DNA of 64,000 bases from positions 37,390-101,389 of the forward strand of contig NZ_CAJXTC010000020.1 in assembly GCF_913060805.1 (NCBI RefSeq). The letters are read 5' to 3'. The position numbers and the translations under genes are program-made. This DNA comes from an uncultured Draconibacterium sp. (GTDB taxonomy: Bacteria; Bacteroidota; Bacteroidia; Bacteroidales; Prolixibacteraceae). The first letter of the stretch is position 1. Every line of letters begins with the position of its first letter. Below the pieces are notes generated by a model. It did not search any database and was not told the DNA's origin. It was given only the letters and a program-made list of their open reading frames with translations. This document shows, piece by piece, positions 19,012-26,883 of the stretch.

Positions 19012-19035
19012 AGCTCTGCAAAATATTGCAAAGCT
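19012..19035 (-). terminator. Terminator of the first small exported paralogue
   Basis: On the minus strand AGCTTTGCA pairs with TGCAGAGCT across a 6-nt loop, with one mismatch, and is followed directly by a run of seven T. This is a classic intrinsic terminator, 68 bp past the stop codon at 19103. Confidence 0.8.
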
Positions 19036-19102
19036 GCTCCGGTTGTCTGTTTTTAAAAAGGGAGTCAGGGAGTTAACAATTACAGATTAAAAACACCATC
19101 GT

Positions 19103-19684
19103 TTATAGTTTTAGCGTAAATCTATGATCTTTTACATAGTCGGTTAACACAACTTCGTAGGTACCTCTTCTTAAATGACTAAAATCTAAGCGGGTTTGAA
19201 TACTAACATCGCGGCCAAGATTCGATCCGTCAACATATTCTCCATCCTGATATATATTAATATATACCGGTTTATTCCAGGTATTTAAAAACGACACATT
19301 TACTTTTTTACCGCTTACCTTAAAATAAGGCTCGTAACAAAATGAAGGACTGCTTACGGTAATTTTCTTGTCCTTTACGTTTACTACCCGGTTAATACTC
19401 TGGTTGCCGTAGTTTACACTTACACAATACAGACCATCGCCTAATTCAGAAAAATCGAGCATTTTCTTAAACTCGGTCTGATGCTCGGTTTCGTTGTGAT
19501 AAAGTAATTCGCCATCGGAATTTGTAAGACTCACCTGCAACGGTGCTTCGTGCGAGAAACTGTAGGCAAGCATTGCCGTGTTCTCTTCAACCTGGATAAC
19601 ATTCATTTTTGGTAATTCGGTGGCACATGCTGCTCCCGCAACAAAAAATGCCAGGACTATAACAGCCCAAACTTTTGTTTTCAT
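19103..19684 (-). CDS. Exported two-domain beta-sandwich protein, paralogue 1
   Basis: 193 residues with a signal peptide (AVIVLAFFVAGAACATE). Two repeats of about 85 residues follow, each ending in a G-x-Y-x-V pattern (GDGLYCVSV near 97, RRGTYEVVLTDY near 178), as in Ig-like or Por-tail-like beta sandwiches. It is the most divergent of three tandem paralogues (others at 19914-20504 and 21051-21635) and shares with them the segment PKMNV near the mature start and a conserved block around Y-x-PYF. It has two cysteines the others lack. It is too short at the end, and lacks the C-terminal Lys-rich motif, to be a clear type IX secretion substrate. Function unknown; likely periplasmic or surface. 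Confidence 0.75.
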   Translation of the reverse strand: MKTKVWAVIVLAFFVAGAACATELPKMNVIQVEENTAMLAYSFSHEAPLQVSLTNSDGELLYHNETEHQTEFKKMLDFSELGDGLYCVSVNYGNQSINRVVNVKDKKITVSSPSFCYEPYFKVSGKKVNVSFLNTWNKPVYINIYQDGEYVDGSNLGRDVSIQTRLDFSHLRRGTYEVVLTDYVKDHRFTLKL

Positions 19685-19719
19685 GACTTTTCATTTAATT
19701 GTTTCTTATATAATAGACA

Positions 19720-19787
19720 CAAAAACAGCACCTTTCGTTACGCTATTTGGCAACTTGTCGACCAACGACAACTCAGCGTCGACCAAC
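19720..19787 (-). promoter_or_regulatory. Promoter of paralogue 1 with a 21-bp-spaced direct repeat
   Basis: A near-consensus -7 element TGTTTTTG lies at 19720-19727. Upstream of it, two exact copies of GTTGGTCGAC (minus strand) lie at 19757-19766 and 19778-19787, offset by 21 bp and placed about 30-60 bp above the -7. That spacing is the one used by LytTR-type activators. The neighbouring paralogues lack this repeat. Confidence 0.5.
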
Positions 19788-19860
19788 ACAAAAAAAACCG
19801 ACTTCAACAACCGGCTCTTACAATTAAAATTTGGGGTAAATTAAAGTAACAGGCAGAAAA

Positions 19861-19889
19861 AAGGCCATCAGTTAATTTCTGACAGCCTT
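19861..19889 (-). terminator. Terminator of paralogue 2
   Basis: Arms AAGGCCATCAG and CTGACAGCCTT (plus strand) pair fully only on the minus-strand RNA, where two positions become G-U pairs. A run of six T follows on the minus strand. It lies 25 bp after the stop at 19914. Confidence 0.8.
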
Positions 19890-19913
19890 ATCTAAACCAA
19901 TAACATTTTCTGA

Positions 19914-20504
19914 CTATTTTTCTAAACTAAACGTAAATTCATTATTTAAAGAACTCAAAATCACTTCGTATTTTCCACCTTTCAGTGCTGAAAGATCGTA
20001 TCCTGAAGCTACATTAAAATCTTTACCCAAATCTGATTTGTAAACCAAACCTTTTTCGTCGTAAATATTCAAGCTCAGTTTTTCTTCATCGAAGTTCAAA
20101 TAAGAAAGTTTCAATACATCATCGGCAAATGCGAAGTAAGGATCAATTCTTAGTTTCGACTCGCCAACATAAATACCTGTTGAAGCCACTTCGATATCTT
20201 TAATTAAACGAGTGTCGTTTACACGAAGATCCATTGTATAATTTCCGTTCTCAAGATTTTTGAAATCATAGATCTTTTGGTAAGAGCTTAATGGCTTTGT
20301 TGTTTGTTTGTAATAAACCAACTCACCATTTTCTGCATGAATGCTCAATTCGAACAACGATGCATTCTCATTCATAATTGTTACTACCGCTCTGTCGGCT
20401 GACAACGGAGTTACATTCATTTTCGGTTTCTCAACGGCTGTTGCAACTGCTACAATTGCTACTGCCAATACTGTAGATAATAATTTAATTGTTTTCATAA
20501 CCAT
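19914..20504 (-). CDS. Exported two-domain beta-sandwich protein, paralogue 2
   Basis: 196 residues, signal peptide ending in AVATAVE, then PKMNVTPLSADRAVV and two beta-sandwich-like repeats with G-x-Y turns (ENGNYTMDL, KGGKYEVIL). It is very close to paralogue 3 at 21051-21635 over its whole length; both share RVNDTRLIK, RIDPYF and the C-terminal FSLEK. Promoter, leader and terminator are also alike, so the pair is a fairly recent tandem duplication of a whole transcription unit. The start may be Met3 (MKTIKLL), as in paralogue 3. The family may be distantly related to DUF3244 but I cannot confirm it. Function unknown. Confidence 0.78.
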   Translation of the reverse strand: MVMKTIKLLSTVLAVAIVAVATAVEKPKMNVTPLSADRAVVTIMNENASLFELSIHAENGELVYYKQTTKPLSSYQKIYDFKNLENGNYTMDLRVNDTRLIKDIEVASTGIYVGESKLRIDPYFAFADDVLKLSYLNFDEEKLSLNIYDEKGLVYKSDLGKDFNVASGYDLSALKGGKYEVILSSLNNEFTFSLEK

Positions 20505-20535
20505 TCGTTTTTTAGTTTAACATTGAATGACAGTA

Positions 20536-20568
20536 CAAACATACATGTTTTACAGCATATATGCCAAA
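20536..20568 (-). promoter_or_regulatory. Promoter of paralogue 2
   Basis: Minus strand: -33 TTTG (20565-20568), 21-nt spacer, -7 TATGTTTG (20536-20543), a full match to the Bacteroidota consensus. The 40 bp around it are nearly identical to the promoter at 21676-21708. The leader would be only about 25 nt long. Confidence 0.75.
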
Positions 20569-20602
20569 TAACATGTTTAAAAAATTAAATAACTCCGCAA
20601 TA

Positions 20603-20620
20603 TTTAACATTAGCCTTAAC
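20603..20620 (-). promoter_or_regulatory. Conserved TTAAC direct repeat above promoter 2
   Basis: Plus strand TTTAACAT (20603-20610) and TTAAC (20616-20620). The same pair with the same spacing occurs at 21743-21760. In both cases it begins exactly 35 bp above the end of the -33 element, so it is a likely activator site. Confidence 0.5.
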
Positions 20621-20639
20621 ATTCGAACTATTAACAATG

Positions 20640-20770
20640 TCTTAACGTGCTGTTTTACAGGCTTTCTAGAATTGAATTTCGCACATTACAATTATCGTGC
20701 CATTCAATTTGGAATGATGTTAAATAAATTTTAGATTATCCTCAACAAACGGTTAAACCCTATATTTAAA
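20640..20770. other. Decayed duplicate of the comB upstream region
   Basis: This part of the 546-bp gap (20505-21050) repeats the region before comB: TTACAGGCTTT, then GTGCCATT, then GTTAAATAA followed by TTTTAGAT occur here and at 21790-21880 in the same order. Here the -7 element is lost and no gene follows. The rest of the gap (20770-20995) holds A-rich sequence and nothing I can assign. Confidence 0.55.
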
Positions 20771-21000
20771 TACCTTATTGTCTTTATTTACAGACAAATA
20801 ACACATCCGTGATTTTCATACAACAGGAGCTATTTTTGCCACCGATTCCACCGAAAAGACATAAAAAGTATTATCATTTGCATAAAACCCCAGTCCACAA
20901 CATTCTACTTTCCCAAAAGCAAAAACTTTAAAACCCAAACCTCCCGAATTAACAAACAAAAAAAAATCCGGCTTACAACCGGATCATTAAAACAAAAAAA

Positions 21001-21024
21001 GGCTGTTGGAATACTCCAACAGCC
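21001..21024 (-). terminator. Terminator of paralogue 3
   Basis: A perfect 10-bp stem GGCTGTTGGA / TCCAACAGCC with a 4-nt loop, followed on the minus strand by eight or more T. It lies 26 bp after the stop at 21051. The sequence between stop and stem is almost the same as after paralogue 2. Confidence 0.9.
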
Positions 21025-21050
21025 TTTCTAAACCAATAACATTTTCTAAT

Positions 21051-21635
21051 CTATTTTTCTAAACTAAATGAAAAATCGTTGTTCATTGAAGTCAGAACCA
21101 CTTCGTATTGTCCGGCAGCTAAAGCTGAAAGATCAAATCCGGTTGCAATATTAAAGTCCTGACCTAATTTCGATTCGTAAACCAAACCGTTTTTGTCGTA
21201 AATATTCAAACTCAGGTTTTCCTGGTCGAAATTCAAATAAGTAAGTTTTAATACGTCGTTTGAAAATCCAAAGTAAGGATCGATTCTCATTTTCGACTCA
21301 CCTACTGCGATACCTTTTGCAGAAACTGTAAGATTTTTAATCAATCGTGTATCGTTTACGCGAAGATCCATTGTGTAATCTCCGTCTTCAATATTTTTAA
21401 AATCAAAAATTTTCTGGTAAGTGTTTGATGGATTTGTTGCTTGTTTATAATATACCAACTCTCCATCTTCAGCACGAATGCTTAATTCGAATAAAGCCTC
21501 AGTACCATTAAGAATAGAAACAACTGCTCTATCTTCAGACAAAGGAACAATATCCATTTTCGGTTTCTCTACGGCTGTTGCAACTACTACAATTGCCAGC
21601 GCCATTACTGTTGTTAAAAATTTAATCGTTTTCAT
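21051..21635 (-). CDS. Exported two-domain beta-sandwich protein, paralogue 3
   Basis: 194 residues, MKTIKFLTTVMALAIVVVAT signal peptide, then PKMDIVPLSEDRAVV and two repeats with the turns EDGDYTMDL and AAGQYEVVL. It differs from paralogue 2 mostly by conservative changes. Strong promoter, very short leader and a strong terminator suggest an abundant monocistronic product. No catalytic motif and no cysteine are seen in the mature part, so a structural or binding role outside the inner membrane is more likely than an enzyme. Function unknown. Confidence 0.78.
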   Translation of the reverse strand: MKTIKFLTTVMALAIVVVATAVEKPKMDIVPLSEDRAVVSILNGTEALFELSIRAEDGELVYYKQATNPSNTYQKIFDFKNIEDGDYTMDLRVNDTRLIKNLTVSAKGIAVGESKMRIDPYFGFSNDVLKLTYLNFDQENLSLNIYDKNGLVYESKLGQDFNIATGFDLSALAAGQYEVVLTSMNNDFSFSLEK

Positions 21636-21675
21636 AACTATTTTCTTTAATTGTATTCATTTTTAAATCACTCTG

Positions 21676-21708
21676 CAAACATACATGTTTTTCAGCATGC
21701 ATGCCAAA
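21676..21708 (-). promoter_or_regulatory. Promoter of paralogue 3
   Basis: Minus strand: -33 TTTG (21705-21708), 21-nt spacer, -7 TATGTTTG (21676-21683). Same elements, spacing and flanks as promoter 2. Confidence 0.75.
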
Positions 21709-21742
21709 TAACATACTAAAATAATTAAGTATGTTGAAATAA

Positions 21743-21760
21743 TTTAACATTGAAGTTAAC
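21743..21760 (-). promoter_or_regulatory. Conserved TTAAC direct repeat above promoter 3
   Basis: TTTAACAT (21743-21750) and TTAAC (21756-21760), with the same spacing and distance to the -33 element as at 20603-20620. Confidence 0.5.
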
Positions 21761-21850
21761 TTACTATTTTCTAATTTTGCAGAACACCCTTATTTACAGG
21801 CTTTATGTAAATGAGACACTAAGTATATCAAATATTGTGCCATTTTTAAT

Positions 21851-21883
21851 TTTGGTGTGTTAAATAATTTTTAGATATTTCTG
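21851..21883 (+). promoter_or_regulatory. Promoter of comB
   Basis: TTTG (21851-21854), 21-nt spacer, TATTTCTG (21876-21883), one base off the -7 consensus, 15 nt before the ATG at 21899. Confidence 0.55.
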
Positions 21884-21898
21884 AATAAACAGTAAAAT

Positions 21899-22588
21899 AT
21901 GCATATAAATATCCTGCATCTCGCAGAAGGTGCTATAGAGGCAAAAGGAACGGCTGTGATAATTGATGTATTGCGGGCCTTTTCCACAGCCTGTTACGCT
22001 ATAAACAAAGGCATTGAAACCATTATTCCGGTTGGCGATATCGATTTAGCTTATCGCTTAAAAAAGGAGAATCCCGATTATCTTTTAATTGGCGAACGAC
22101 ACGAGCGAAAACCCGAAGGTTTTGATTTTGGTAATTCGCCAACACATATTAACGATGCTGTTATTTCGGCCAAAACGATGGTTCAAACCACTAGTTCGGG
22201 CACGCAGGGAATTGCCAACGCCATAAATGCCGACGAAATAATTACAGGCAGTTTTGTTAATGCAGGCGCCATTATTAATTATATACGAAAAACCAATCCG
22301 AAAGAGGTATCGCTGGTTTGTATGGGTTTTGCCCTCCAGTACCCCACTGCCGAAGATACGCTGTGTGCCGAATACATAAAAAACGAATTGGAAGGACGGC
22401 CAAACGATTTTCCGGCGATGGTGAAGCAGATTAAAGAAACCGATGGCGCCCGTTTTTTCGATCCGGCTACCGAAAGCTGGTCACCCGAAAGCGATTTTCA
22501 CCTGTGTATGGATTTAAACCGTTTTGATTTTATATTGAAAGTTGAAAAGGTTGGCGATTTAAATTATTTAAGAAAAATGACGGTTTGA
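21899..22588 (+). CDS. comB: 2-phosphosulfolactate phosphatase family protein (ComB)
   Basis: 229 residues, full length for the family. The N-terminal block VIIDVLRAFSTACYA and the central QTTSSGTQGI are ComB hallmarks, as are the IGERHERKPEGFDFGNSP and CAEYI blocks. In methanogens ComB removes phosphate from 2-phosphosulfolactate to give sulfolactate for coenzyme M. Bacteroidota do not make coenzyme M, so here it may serve another sulfonate, possibly a sulfonolipid precursor, or another phosphate ester; that is inference. It has its own promoter and is divergent from paralogue 3. No other sulfonate gene lies beside it. Confidence 0.88.
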   Translation: MHINILHLAEGAIEAKGTAVIIDVLRAFSTACYAINKGIETIIPVGDIDLAYRLKKENPDYLLIGERHERKPEGFDFGNSPTHINDAVISAKTMVQTTSSGTQGIANAINADEIITGSFVNAGAIINYIRKTNPKEVSLVCMGFALQYPTAEDTLCAEYIKNELEGRPNDFPAMVKQIKETDGARFFDPATESWSPESDFHLCMDLNRFDFILKVEKVGDLNYLRKMTV

Positions 22589-22720
22589 TCAGGACAATCT
22601 GCAATAGGATCTTTTGTCTTTATTTCTATATTACGCTATTTGTTCTATTTATTTGTACAAAAACATTAATATTGGGATTACAAACAAGTATGAACACAAT
22701 TTACAGAAACTCGACCTAAC

Positions 22721-23830
22721 ATGCTGAAGTCAATACAAACCTATGCAATATTCCTCAGCTCACTACTATATATTATATGTAGCTCATCCCTGGTCTTTTC
22801 TCAGGAAAGTATCGATATTTCCTATATTAAAGGCTCCGTACTGGTTCACGCAAAAAAAATAGAACCGATATCCGATCCGCCTGTCGATGGCCTTTCAATT
22901 AGCTACACCTTTAATAACAAGGCAGGCGAACACTGGCGAAAATTCTATAACTACCCCAACTATGGTATTAATTATACGTTTAAAACGTTTAATAATCCCG
23001 ATGTAGTTGGAAATTCGCATGCACTAACCACATTCTTGCAATTATCGTTTCTGAAACGGCATAATGTTTTCGACATTGGATTTAAAGGTTCTGCAGGCCT
23101 CGCCTATTTAACTGAAACGTACGACGAGCTCACCAATCCCGACAACCAGGCCATTAGCACCCACCTTAATATTGCAGGCGAACTTGAGTTTTATACCCGA
23201 TTAACTTTTCACCCTATATATATTGGATTTTCCTACGGACTCAACCACTTTTCCAACGGGCTTGTTAAATCACCCAATCTCGGGCTGAATACATTAAACA
23301 ATCACATAACTCTTGGCTGGGAGTTTGAAAAACAAGCGGAAAAAATAAAACCGACCGAAGAAGAACGCGGTCAACCGACAAAAAATGAATTCTGGGCTTA
23401 TGCCTCCACCGGCATAAATACAGTGAGAGACTATGATCGACACTTTGTCTTTTTTGCCACATCTTTGAATTATTCCAAGCAAATTAATCCGATAAACAAA
23501 ATCGGAATCGGGATTGATTTTATTAACGACGAGGCTTTAAATCAATATGCAATAAACAACTACAGCTATAACGGAGAATCTGATCTCAGTTTTCGTTTCG
23601 GGCCAAATCTCCAGGGTGAATTTATGTTTGGCAACTTCAGCTTTCTCGGAGCCTACGGTTTTTTCTTCGGCAACACTACTAACTACATTTCACGTGCCTA
23701 TTATAAAGTAGGCGGAAAGTATTATGCCAAAAACATTATCGGAATTGCAATGATTAGAGCAGTACCTTTATTTAAGGCTCAGGTTATTGAATTCGGACTG
23801 GGATTTCGATTTCCGCGAATTAAGAATTGA
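22721..23830 (+). CDS. PagL-like acyloxyacyl hydrolase / outer-membrane barrel
   Basis: 369 residues, signal peptide ending SSLVFSQ. The middle of the protein (about 60-205) resembles PagL lipid A 3-O-deacylase: strands with GSAGLAYLT and the catalytic H-x-S motif in YGLNHFSNG, followed by LGLNTLNNHITLGWEF. PagL proper is about 150 residues, so this is a longer Bacteroidota form with a second set of strands to the C-terminus (GPNLQGEFMFG, LGFRFP). It would sit in the outer membrane and could trim acyl chains from lipid A. The His and Ser are present; activity is an inference. Confidence 0.7.
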   Translation: MLKSIQTYAIFLSSLLYIICSSSLVFSQESIDISYIKGSVLVHAKKIEPISDPPVDGLSISYTFNNKAGEHWRKFYNYPNYGINYTFKTFNNPDVVGNSHALTTFLQLSFLKRHNVFDIGFKGSAGLAYLTETYDELTNPDNQAISTHLNIAGELEFYTRLTFHPIYIGFSYGLNHFSNGLVKSPNLGLNTLNNHITLGWEFEKQAEKIKPTEEERGQPTKNEFWAYASTGINTVRDYDRHFVFFATSLNYSKQINPINKIGIGIDFINDEALNQYAINNYSYNGESDLSFRFGPNLQGEFMFGNFSFLGAYGFFFGNTTNYISRAYYKVGGKYYAKNIIGIAMIRAVPLFKAQVIEFGLGFRFPRIKN

Positions 23831-23913
23831 GAAAAAAAAGAATTCAATTATCTTCGGCGAACGAAATTTCCCGGCAAATGTTTTTTGCCACATTAATTTA
23901 GATTTCTGCAGTC

Positions 23914-25083
23914 ATGAAAACATACAATTTCGACGAAATAGTTCCGCGCAAAGGAACCAACTGTTTAAAACACGATGCCCTTGAACAATTTTTCAAATCG
24001 GCCGATGCCCTGCCACTTTGGGTGGCCGACATGGATTTAAAAACACCCGATTTTATTGTAGACGCCATAAAAAAGCGTGCCGAGCACGAGATTTATGGTT
24101 ACACCTTCCGTTCCGATTCGTATTACGAGGCGGTTATTAACTGGATGAGCCGACGTCATCAGTGGGACATCAAAAAAGAATGGATATCGTTTAGCCCGGG
24201 CGTTGTAGCAGGACTGACTTACGCAATAGAAAGTTTTTCGAAACCGGGCGACGGCGTTATCGTTCAGCCACCGGTGTATTTCCCGTTTTTCGACAGTGTG
24301 AAAGGCACAAAGCGAAAAATGATCGAGAACCCGTTGAAAAAAGAAAACGGTCGTTATACTTTCGATTTGGAAGACCTGAAATCGAAAATCGATGAAAACA
24401 CAAAACTGCTGCTGCTTTGTAATCCGCAAAATCCGGGCGGCATGGTTTGGACTCGCGAAGAACTGGTTGCACTGACAGATATTTGTCTGGAAAATAACAT
24501 CATGATTATTTCGGATGAAATTCATTCCGACTTAATTTATAACGGTCATAAACATATTCCGCTTGCCAGCATATCAGAAGAGGTAGCACAAAACTGTATG
24601 GTTAGCATGGCACCAAGTAAAACCTTTAATGTTGCAGGGCTTACGTCTTCGTTGGTCATCATTCCGAATAAACGAAAACTGGCGGCTTACGAGCGCACCA
24701 TTGGCGTTGGGCATTTACACATGGGAAATATTTTCGGAACAGTTGCTCTTGAAGCAGCTTACACACACGGCGACGAATGGCTGAGCCAACTTTTAGACTA
24801 CCTCTGGGGAAATTATCAGTTACTCGAGACTTTTATTCAGGAAAAGCTGCCACGTGTAAAAGTAATGAAACCGGAAGCTACTTACCTGATCTGGATGGAT
24901 TTTTCGGATTACGGCATGATAAACGAGGAGCTGGCAAAATACACCGTTGAAAAAGCAGGTGTAGCACTTAACGATGGCGGACGTTTCGGAACCGGCGGTG
25001 ATGGTTTCCTTCGACTGAACATAGGCTGTCAACGCAGTGTTCTGCAGGAAGCGCTTGAGCGTTTGGAGAAAGCTTTTGCTTAA
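23914..25083 (+). CDS. PatB/MalY-type PLP C-S lyase (cystathionine beta-lyase like aminotransferase)
   Basis: 389 residues, fold-type I PLP enzyme. N-terminal KHDALEQFF and LPLWVADMDLKTP are typical of the PatB/MalY group. PLP-binding residues: NPGG region (NPQNPGGMVW), ISDEIHSDL, and Lys236 in PSKTFNVAG. The C-terminal Arg for carboxylate binding is in FLRLNIGCQRS. Members cleave cystathionine or related thioethers to a thiol, pyruvate and ammonia. Monocistronic as far as can be seen; a structured palindromic region follows. Confidence 0.9.
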   Translation: MKTYNFDEIVPRKGTNCLKHDALEQFFKSADALPLWVADMDLKTPDFIVDAIKKRAEHEIYGYTFRSDSYYEAVINWMSRRHQWDIKKEWISFSPGVVAGLTYAIESFSKPGDGVIVQPPVYFPFFDSVKGTKRKMIENPLKKENGRYTFDLEDLKSKIDENTKLLLLCNPQNPGGMVWTREELVALTDICLENNIMIISDEIHSDLIYNGHKHIPLASISEEVAQNCMVSMAPSKTFNVAGLTSSLVIIPNKRKLAAYERTIGVGHLHMGNIFGTVALEAAYTHGDEWLSQLLDYLWGNYQLLETFIQEKLPRVKVMKPEATYLIWMDFSDYGMINEELAKYTVEKAGVALNDGGRFGTGGDGFLRLNIGCQRSVLQEALERLEKAFA

Positions 25084-25086
25084 TAA

Positions 25087-25238
25087 TTTTTTGCACCGTC
25101 TTTCAAGGCGGTGATACGGAATTCGCCTTCTTAGAGAGATTTTTAAGGATTTTTGTAGTATTGAATTTACAAAAATCCTTAAAAATCAATTACTCTGTTA
25201 CTGCCTTCAGACACCGCTCTAAAGAACGGTGCAAAAAA
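25087..25238. repeat. Nested palindrome between convergent genes
   Basis: Outer arms 25087-25113 and 25212-25238 (27 nt each, beginning TTTTTTGCACCG) are inverted copies with a few mismatches; each arm also folds on itself through CACCG/CGGTG. Inside, a perfect 19-bp inverted repeat (25139-25157 and 25168-25186, centre AAGGATTTTTGTA) has a 10-nt loop. It fills the gap between the converging C-S lyase gene and ruvC and can serve as terminator in both directions; it could also be a small non-autonomous element. Confidence 0.75.
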
Positions 25239-25271
25239 TACAATTAACGGCGATCCTATTCTGAATCAAAC

Positions 25272-25823
25272 TTATTTTACTTTCCCTGGATTCTTTTTAA
25301 CAAAGTCGCCCCAGTTTTTATACTCCTTTGATTTTTGCGGCTTGTTCATTTGTATAAAATGACAAATGGCCACCGCCACGGCATCGGTTTCGTCGAGTAC
25401 CTGATCCATGTCTTTCAGGTCGTATACTTTTTGCAGAAAATAAGCTACCTGCTCTTTCGAGGCACGCCCCATTCCGGTTATAGCTTGTTTTACCAGCAAG
25501 GGTGCATATTCGTGAATCGGCACGTCGAACATCAGTGCCGCCGCCATTAATACGCCCTGTCCGCGCCCCAGTTTTAACATCGACTGTACGTTTTTGCCGT
25601 AAAAGGGCGCTTCAATGGCCATCACATCCGGACGATATTCTTTTACCAGGTGCAATGCCCGCTCGTGCAAATACTTCAATCGCATGTAATGATCAGAGTA
25701 TCGCTTGGGCGTAATGTTTCCCATGTGCAAAATCACCGGTTTTTTATCTCTCACCTCTACCAAACCATAGCCGGTTACCGTTGTTCCGGGGTCGATGCCC
25801 AATATACGAAGCGGTTTATCCAT
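25272..25823 (-). CDS. ruvC: Holliday junction resolvase RuvC
   Basis: 183 residues from the ATG at 25823. The frame stays open 33 codons further, but those codons look like non-coding sequence and a -7 element lies inside them, so the internal start MDKPLRILG is chosen. Catalytic acids: Asp11 in GIDPGTTVTGYG, Glu in AIEAPFYGKN, and the pair in DETDAVAVAICH. Also typical are YAPLLVKQAITG and GRASKEQV. RuvC dimers cut Holliday junctions moved by RuvAB during recombinational repair. ruvA and ruvB are not in the window. Confidence 0.95.
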   Translation of the reverse strand: MDKPLRILGIDPGTTVTGYGLVEVRDKKPVILHMGNITPKRYSDHYMRLKYLHERALHLVKEYRPDVMAIEAPFYGKNVQSMLKLGRGQGVLMAAALMFDVPIHEYAPLLVKQAITGMGRASKEQVAYFLQKVYDLKDMDQVLDETDAVAVAICHFIQMNKPQKSKEYKNWGDFVKKNPGKVK

Positions 25824-25858
25824 TCGATGAAAATAGTAATTTGTTGCTAACCTGCAGG

Positions 25859-25866
25859 CAAAAGTA
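25859..25866 (-). promoter_or_regulatory. -7 element of ruvC
   Basis: The minus strand reads TACTTTTG, a full TAnnTTTG match, 35 nt before the chosen start at 25823. It supports that start over one at 25922. Confidence 0.5.
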
Positions 25867-25989
25867 CTGATATTGTTTTCTTGAACCACAATAGACACAT
25901 AGATCACGATAGTCTTTAACAAAGCTTGTAGTTTTTGTTGATTGCCTATTGCTATTTGCCAATTGCCAATTCAATCAGAATTCGCAGAT

Positions 25990-26883
25990 CTAAACTTGCT
26001 TCCGTTTTCTCCGATCGAGTTGCTGCACCAAAACACCCGAGATAATAAATATCAAACCGACAAAGGTTGTGAAATAGATGGTTTCTTTTAAGATAAGGTG
26101 TATAAATACCAACGACAGGAATGGTGCAAAAAACACTAGGTTGCCTATTTTAGCGTTGCTGCTGGTCAGGTTCATGGCCTTTAACCACAACACATAGGTA
26201 ATTCCCACCTCAAAAATTCCGGAGTAAATGGTGGCGATAAATGCTTCTCCCCAATATACTTTAAACGAAGAGAAAAGTGCCACAACCGGAGTAAGGTAGA
26301 TAAGCCCGATAGCAAAGTTAAGAAAGAGTTTCACCACCTGGTCACGCGTGTCTTTTACATTAAATATCCAGTACAACGACCACAGTATTGAACTTCCAAC
26401 CGCCAGCACAACACCCAGCGGATTGGTGTTACTAAATCCATCGAAACCACCCTGCGACGATATAAAAAACACGCCAACAAAACTAATCAGCAGCGCCACA
26501 AAACTTATCCAGCTGATCTTTTGCTTAAGCATGGGCACCGAAAGCAGCGCCAGCGTAATCGGCCAGATCATATTCAGTGGTTGAGCCACCTGCGCCGGAA
26601 GCAATGAATAGGCTTTAAACAAAACGAGGTAATAAAGCAGCGGATTAAAAGCTCCCATTAGCAAAGAATACAACCATTCGCGTTTTGTCTGCTTAAAAAT
26701 TAAATGCGTTTTTCGTTGTGCTACCAAAACAAAAAACAACAGCACCACCGTTACTGCCGACACATAAAATATAAGCTGAATAAAATCGTAATCGCGCAAC
26801 GCCAGTTTAAACGATGTGGCCACGGTTGACCAGAATAACACGGCCAATCCGGCGTATAAATATGTTTTTACGGTTCGCGACAT
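25990..26883 (-). CDS. EamA/DMT-family permease
   Basis: 297 residues with ten hydrophobic helices in two five-helix halves, the EamA (drug/metabolite transporter) layout. Typical are the N-terminal YAGLAVLFWSTVATSFK, the mid-protein GVVLAVGSSILWSLYWI at the start of the second half, and a basic C-terminus. Members export amino acids, nucleobases or other small metabolites by exchange or proton coupling; the substrate cannot be read here. It lies between ruvC and a divergent hypothetical gene and seems to be a single-gene unit. Confidence 0.9.
   Translation of the reverse strand: MSRTVKTYLYAGLAVLFWSTVATSFKLALRDYDFIQLIFYVSAVTVVLLFFVLVAQRKTHLIFKQTKREWLYSLLMGAFNPLLYYLVLFKAYSLLPAQVAQPLNMIWPITLALLSVPMLKQKISWISFVALLISFVGVFFISSQGGFDGFSNTNPLGVVLAVGSSILWSLYWIFNVKDTRDQVVKLFLNFAIGLIYLTPVVALFSSFKVYWGEAFIATIYSGIFEVGITYVLWLKAMNLTSSNAKIGNLVFFAPFLSLVFIHLILKETIYFTTFVGLIFIISGVLVQQLDRRKRKQV

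Noticed and set aside
20590..20660. Pho box above paralogue 2
   Set aside because: The TTAAC repeats there have 12-, 15- and 11-bp offsets rather than a constant 11 bp, and a full -33 element is present, unlike the Pho promoters.
19103..21635. Type IX secretion substrates
   Set aside because: The proteins end in a beta strand with G-x-Y turns but lack a separate C-terminal domain with the usual conserved motifs; the length leaves no room for one.
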